Shown piece by piece: positions 4,827 through 5,395 of a stretch of 5,395 nt of DNA. The DNA is from a bacterium (GTDB lineage Bacteria; Electryoneota; RPQS01), in contig JAHIZR010000495.1 of NCBI GenBank assembly GCA_018814465.1, forward strand, positions 1-5,395. The letters run 5' to 3'. How positions within the stretch are numbered: the stretch's first letter is position 1; the number at the start of each line of letters is the position of its first letter. Below the pieces are notes generated by a model. The model was not told the origin of the DNA. It ran no database searches and saw only the letters and a list, made by a program, of their open reading frames with translations. Both the position numbers and the translations under genes were made by a program.

Positions 4827-5395
4827 ATGAAAAAGAGAGGGTCTAATCCACTGATTTGGACAGTACTCGCGCTGTCCTTCTTTTTGTCACTCCCTTCCAG
4901 AGCATTTGACGTATCCGCCTACAAAGATGCGGTTTCCACCGTACGTGGTTCCAATGATGGCGCCTACGGTTGTTGGGATAAGGACCAAGCCATCGCGAAC
5001 CTGCCAAACAAGTATGAAGTTTTGCAATGGTGGGAAGAGATGGGAATTACCAATCTTTGTGTTGTTTATAATCCTGATGATTTTGCGAATCATCTTTCCG
5101 GCCGCACGCTACAAGTTATGAACTGGCGTTATACGGAACAAGGCTTCAAGTACGTCGATGGACAACGGCGGACACTTGACTTTAATACGAATTACTTTCA
5201 TAATTCGAGTCAATATGGGGAGGGGGCTACATTAGTACCTGCGACTGTGATTCAGGACCAATCTCAGAAAGATGTTCTTGCTATCGGCGATCCAACTCAA
5301 ACCACCGCCGCCCGCTTTATTGATGACGTGCCGTGTCGCTTGATCGGCGACAAAGCCTATGACAGCGATCCACTCGACCAGCGCTTGCTGGACAA
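4827..5395 (+). CDS. Secreted protein of unknown function, 3' end missing (fused in frame to an IS5 fragment)
   Basis: The ATG at 4827 has GGGAA about 7 bases upstream and lies 23 bp after the FG-GAP gene on the same strand with no terminator between, so the two are probably co-transcribed. The product begins with a clear signal peptide: MKKR, hydrophobic LIWTVLALSFFLSL, and likely cleavage SRA|FDV after residue 26. The mature part is rich in aromatic residues and Asn/Asp (GAYGCWDKDQAIANLPNKYE, LQWWEEMG, LQVMNWRYTEQG, NTNYFHNSSQYG) and has two Cys (GCWDK, NLCVVY). I do not recognise the family. The native sequence covers about 161 codons to 5308. From 5309 the frame runs on into the IS5 transposase copy, in that gene's own frame, and is still open at the window edge. 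The true C-terminus is unknown, so a T9SS domain there cannot be excluded. Confidence 0.75.
   Translation, partial: MKKRGSNPLIWTVLALSFFLSLPSRAFDVSAYKDAVSTVRGSNDGAYGCWDKDQAIANLPNKYEVLQWWEEMGITNLCVVYNPDDFANHLSGRTLQVMNWRYTEQGFKYVDGQRRTLDFNTNYFHNSSQYGEGATLVPATVIQDQSQKDVLAIGDPTQTTAARFIDDVPCRLIGDKAYDSDPLDQRLLD
5309..5395 (+). mobile_element. Exact 87-bp copy of the IS5 transposase interior (2135-2221)
   Basis: All 87 bases match 2135-2221 at a constant offset of 3174, in the same orientation, up to the last base of the window. The copied piece codes ARFIDDVPCRLIGDKAYDSD and beyond, including the second DDE aspartate. There is no terminal repeat or TA at the junction, only a CGCCCGC stretch, so this is not a clean IS insertion. 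Confidence 0.95.

Noticed and set aside
4906..5121. 71-aa plus-strand frame overlapping the second secreted-protein gene
   Set aside because: It is a shadow in another frame of the signal-peptide gene that starts at 4827 with a ribosome site and correct spacing.

Overview
What the window is. This looks like a piece of a diderm bacterium's chromosome that has been worked over by mobile DNA. The best taxonomic clue is the gene at 3271-4803: a secreted seven-repeat FG-GAP propeller ending in a type IX secretion (T9SS) type A sorting domain with the YPNPFNSETTI signature. That combination is typical of the FCB superphylum. The clear Shine-Dalgarno sites and a near-consensus sigma70 promoter (3103-3131) fit an uncultured FCB candidate phylum better than classical Bacteroidota, which use different -35/-10 boxes and weak SD sites. 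This placement is inference.

Layout, left to right. (1) 3-152: the last 49 codons of a gene whose product ends in an amphipathic strand with terminal Phe, as in outer-membrane beta-barrels. (2) 164-1578: a unit bounded by divergent IS5-type inverted repeats but carrying an IS110-family transposase (minus strand, 223-1161) and about 400 bp of structured non-coding DNA upstream of it, including a perfect 36-bp palindrome and a tiered hairpin. This is where an IS110 bridge RNA would be expected. (3) 1581-2450: an 870-bp IS5-family (IS427-like) element with 19-bp inverted repeats and TA flanks. Its transposase is broken by an amber codon and a 1-bp deletion, and has a second frame change at an A6G5 run that may be programmed. 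Units 2 and 3 abut with only a shared TA between them, and a third IS-end-like sequence starts directly after the next TA (2453). (4) 2495-2600: two hairpins in terminator position. (5) 2601-2657: the 3' part of a tRNA-Lys(CTT) gene, minus strand, with CCA but without its 5' half. It is followed by a 49-codon reading frame with a degenerate tyrosine-recombinase-like LGH segment. Together these read as the far attachment site of an integrated element lying to the right. (6) 2835-3102: AT-rich DNA with no gene. (7) 3103-5308: a promoter, the FG-GAP/T9SS gene and, 23 bp later, a second secreted-protein gene of unknown function that probably forms an operon with it. (8) 5309-5395: the last 87 bases are an exact copy of 2135-2221, the middle of the IS5 transposase, joined in frame to the second gene. 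This is either an assembly chimera at a repeat or a truncated IS copy.

How it fits together. The right-hand genes look like cargo of, or neighbours in, an island at tRNA-Lys. Their products would be exported by Sec, and at least the first would then cross the outer membrane by T9SS. The left part records at least three transposition events at closely related TA-flanked sites. The most interesting items are the IS110 element inside IS5-type ends with its candidate bridge RNA, the head-to-head IS ends sharing single TAs, the tRNA-Lys att remnant, and the 87-bp terminal duplication.
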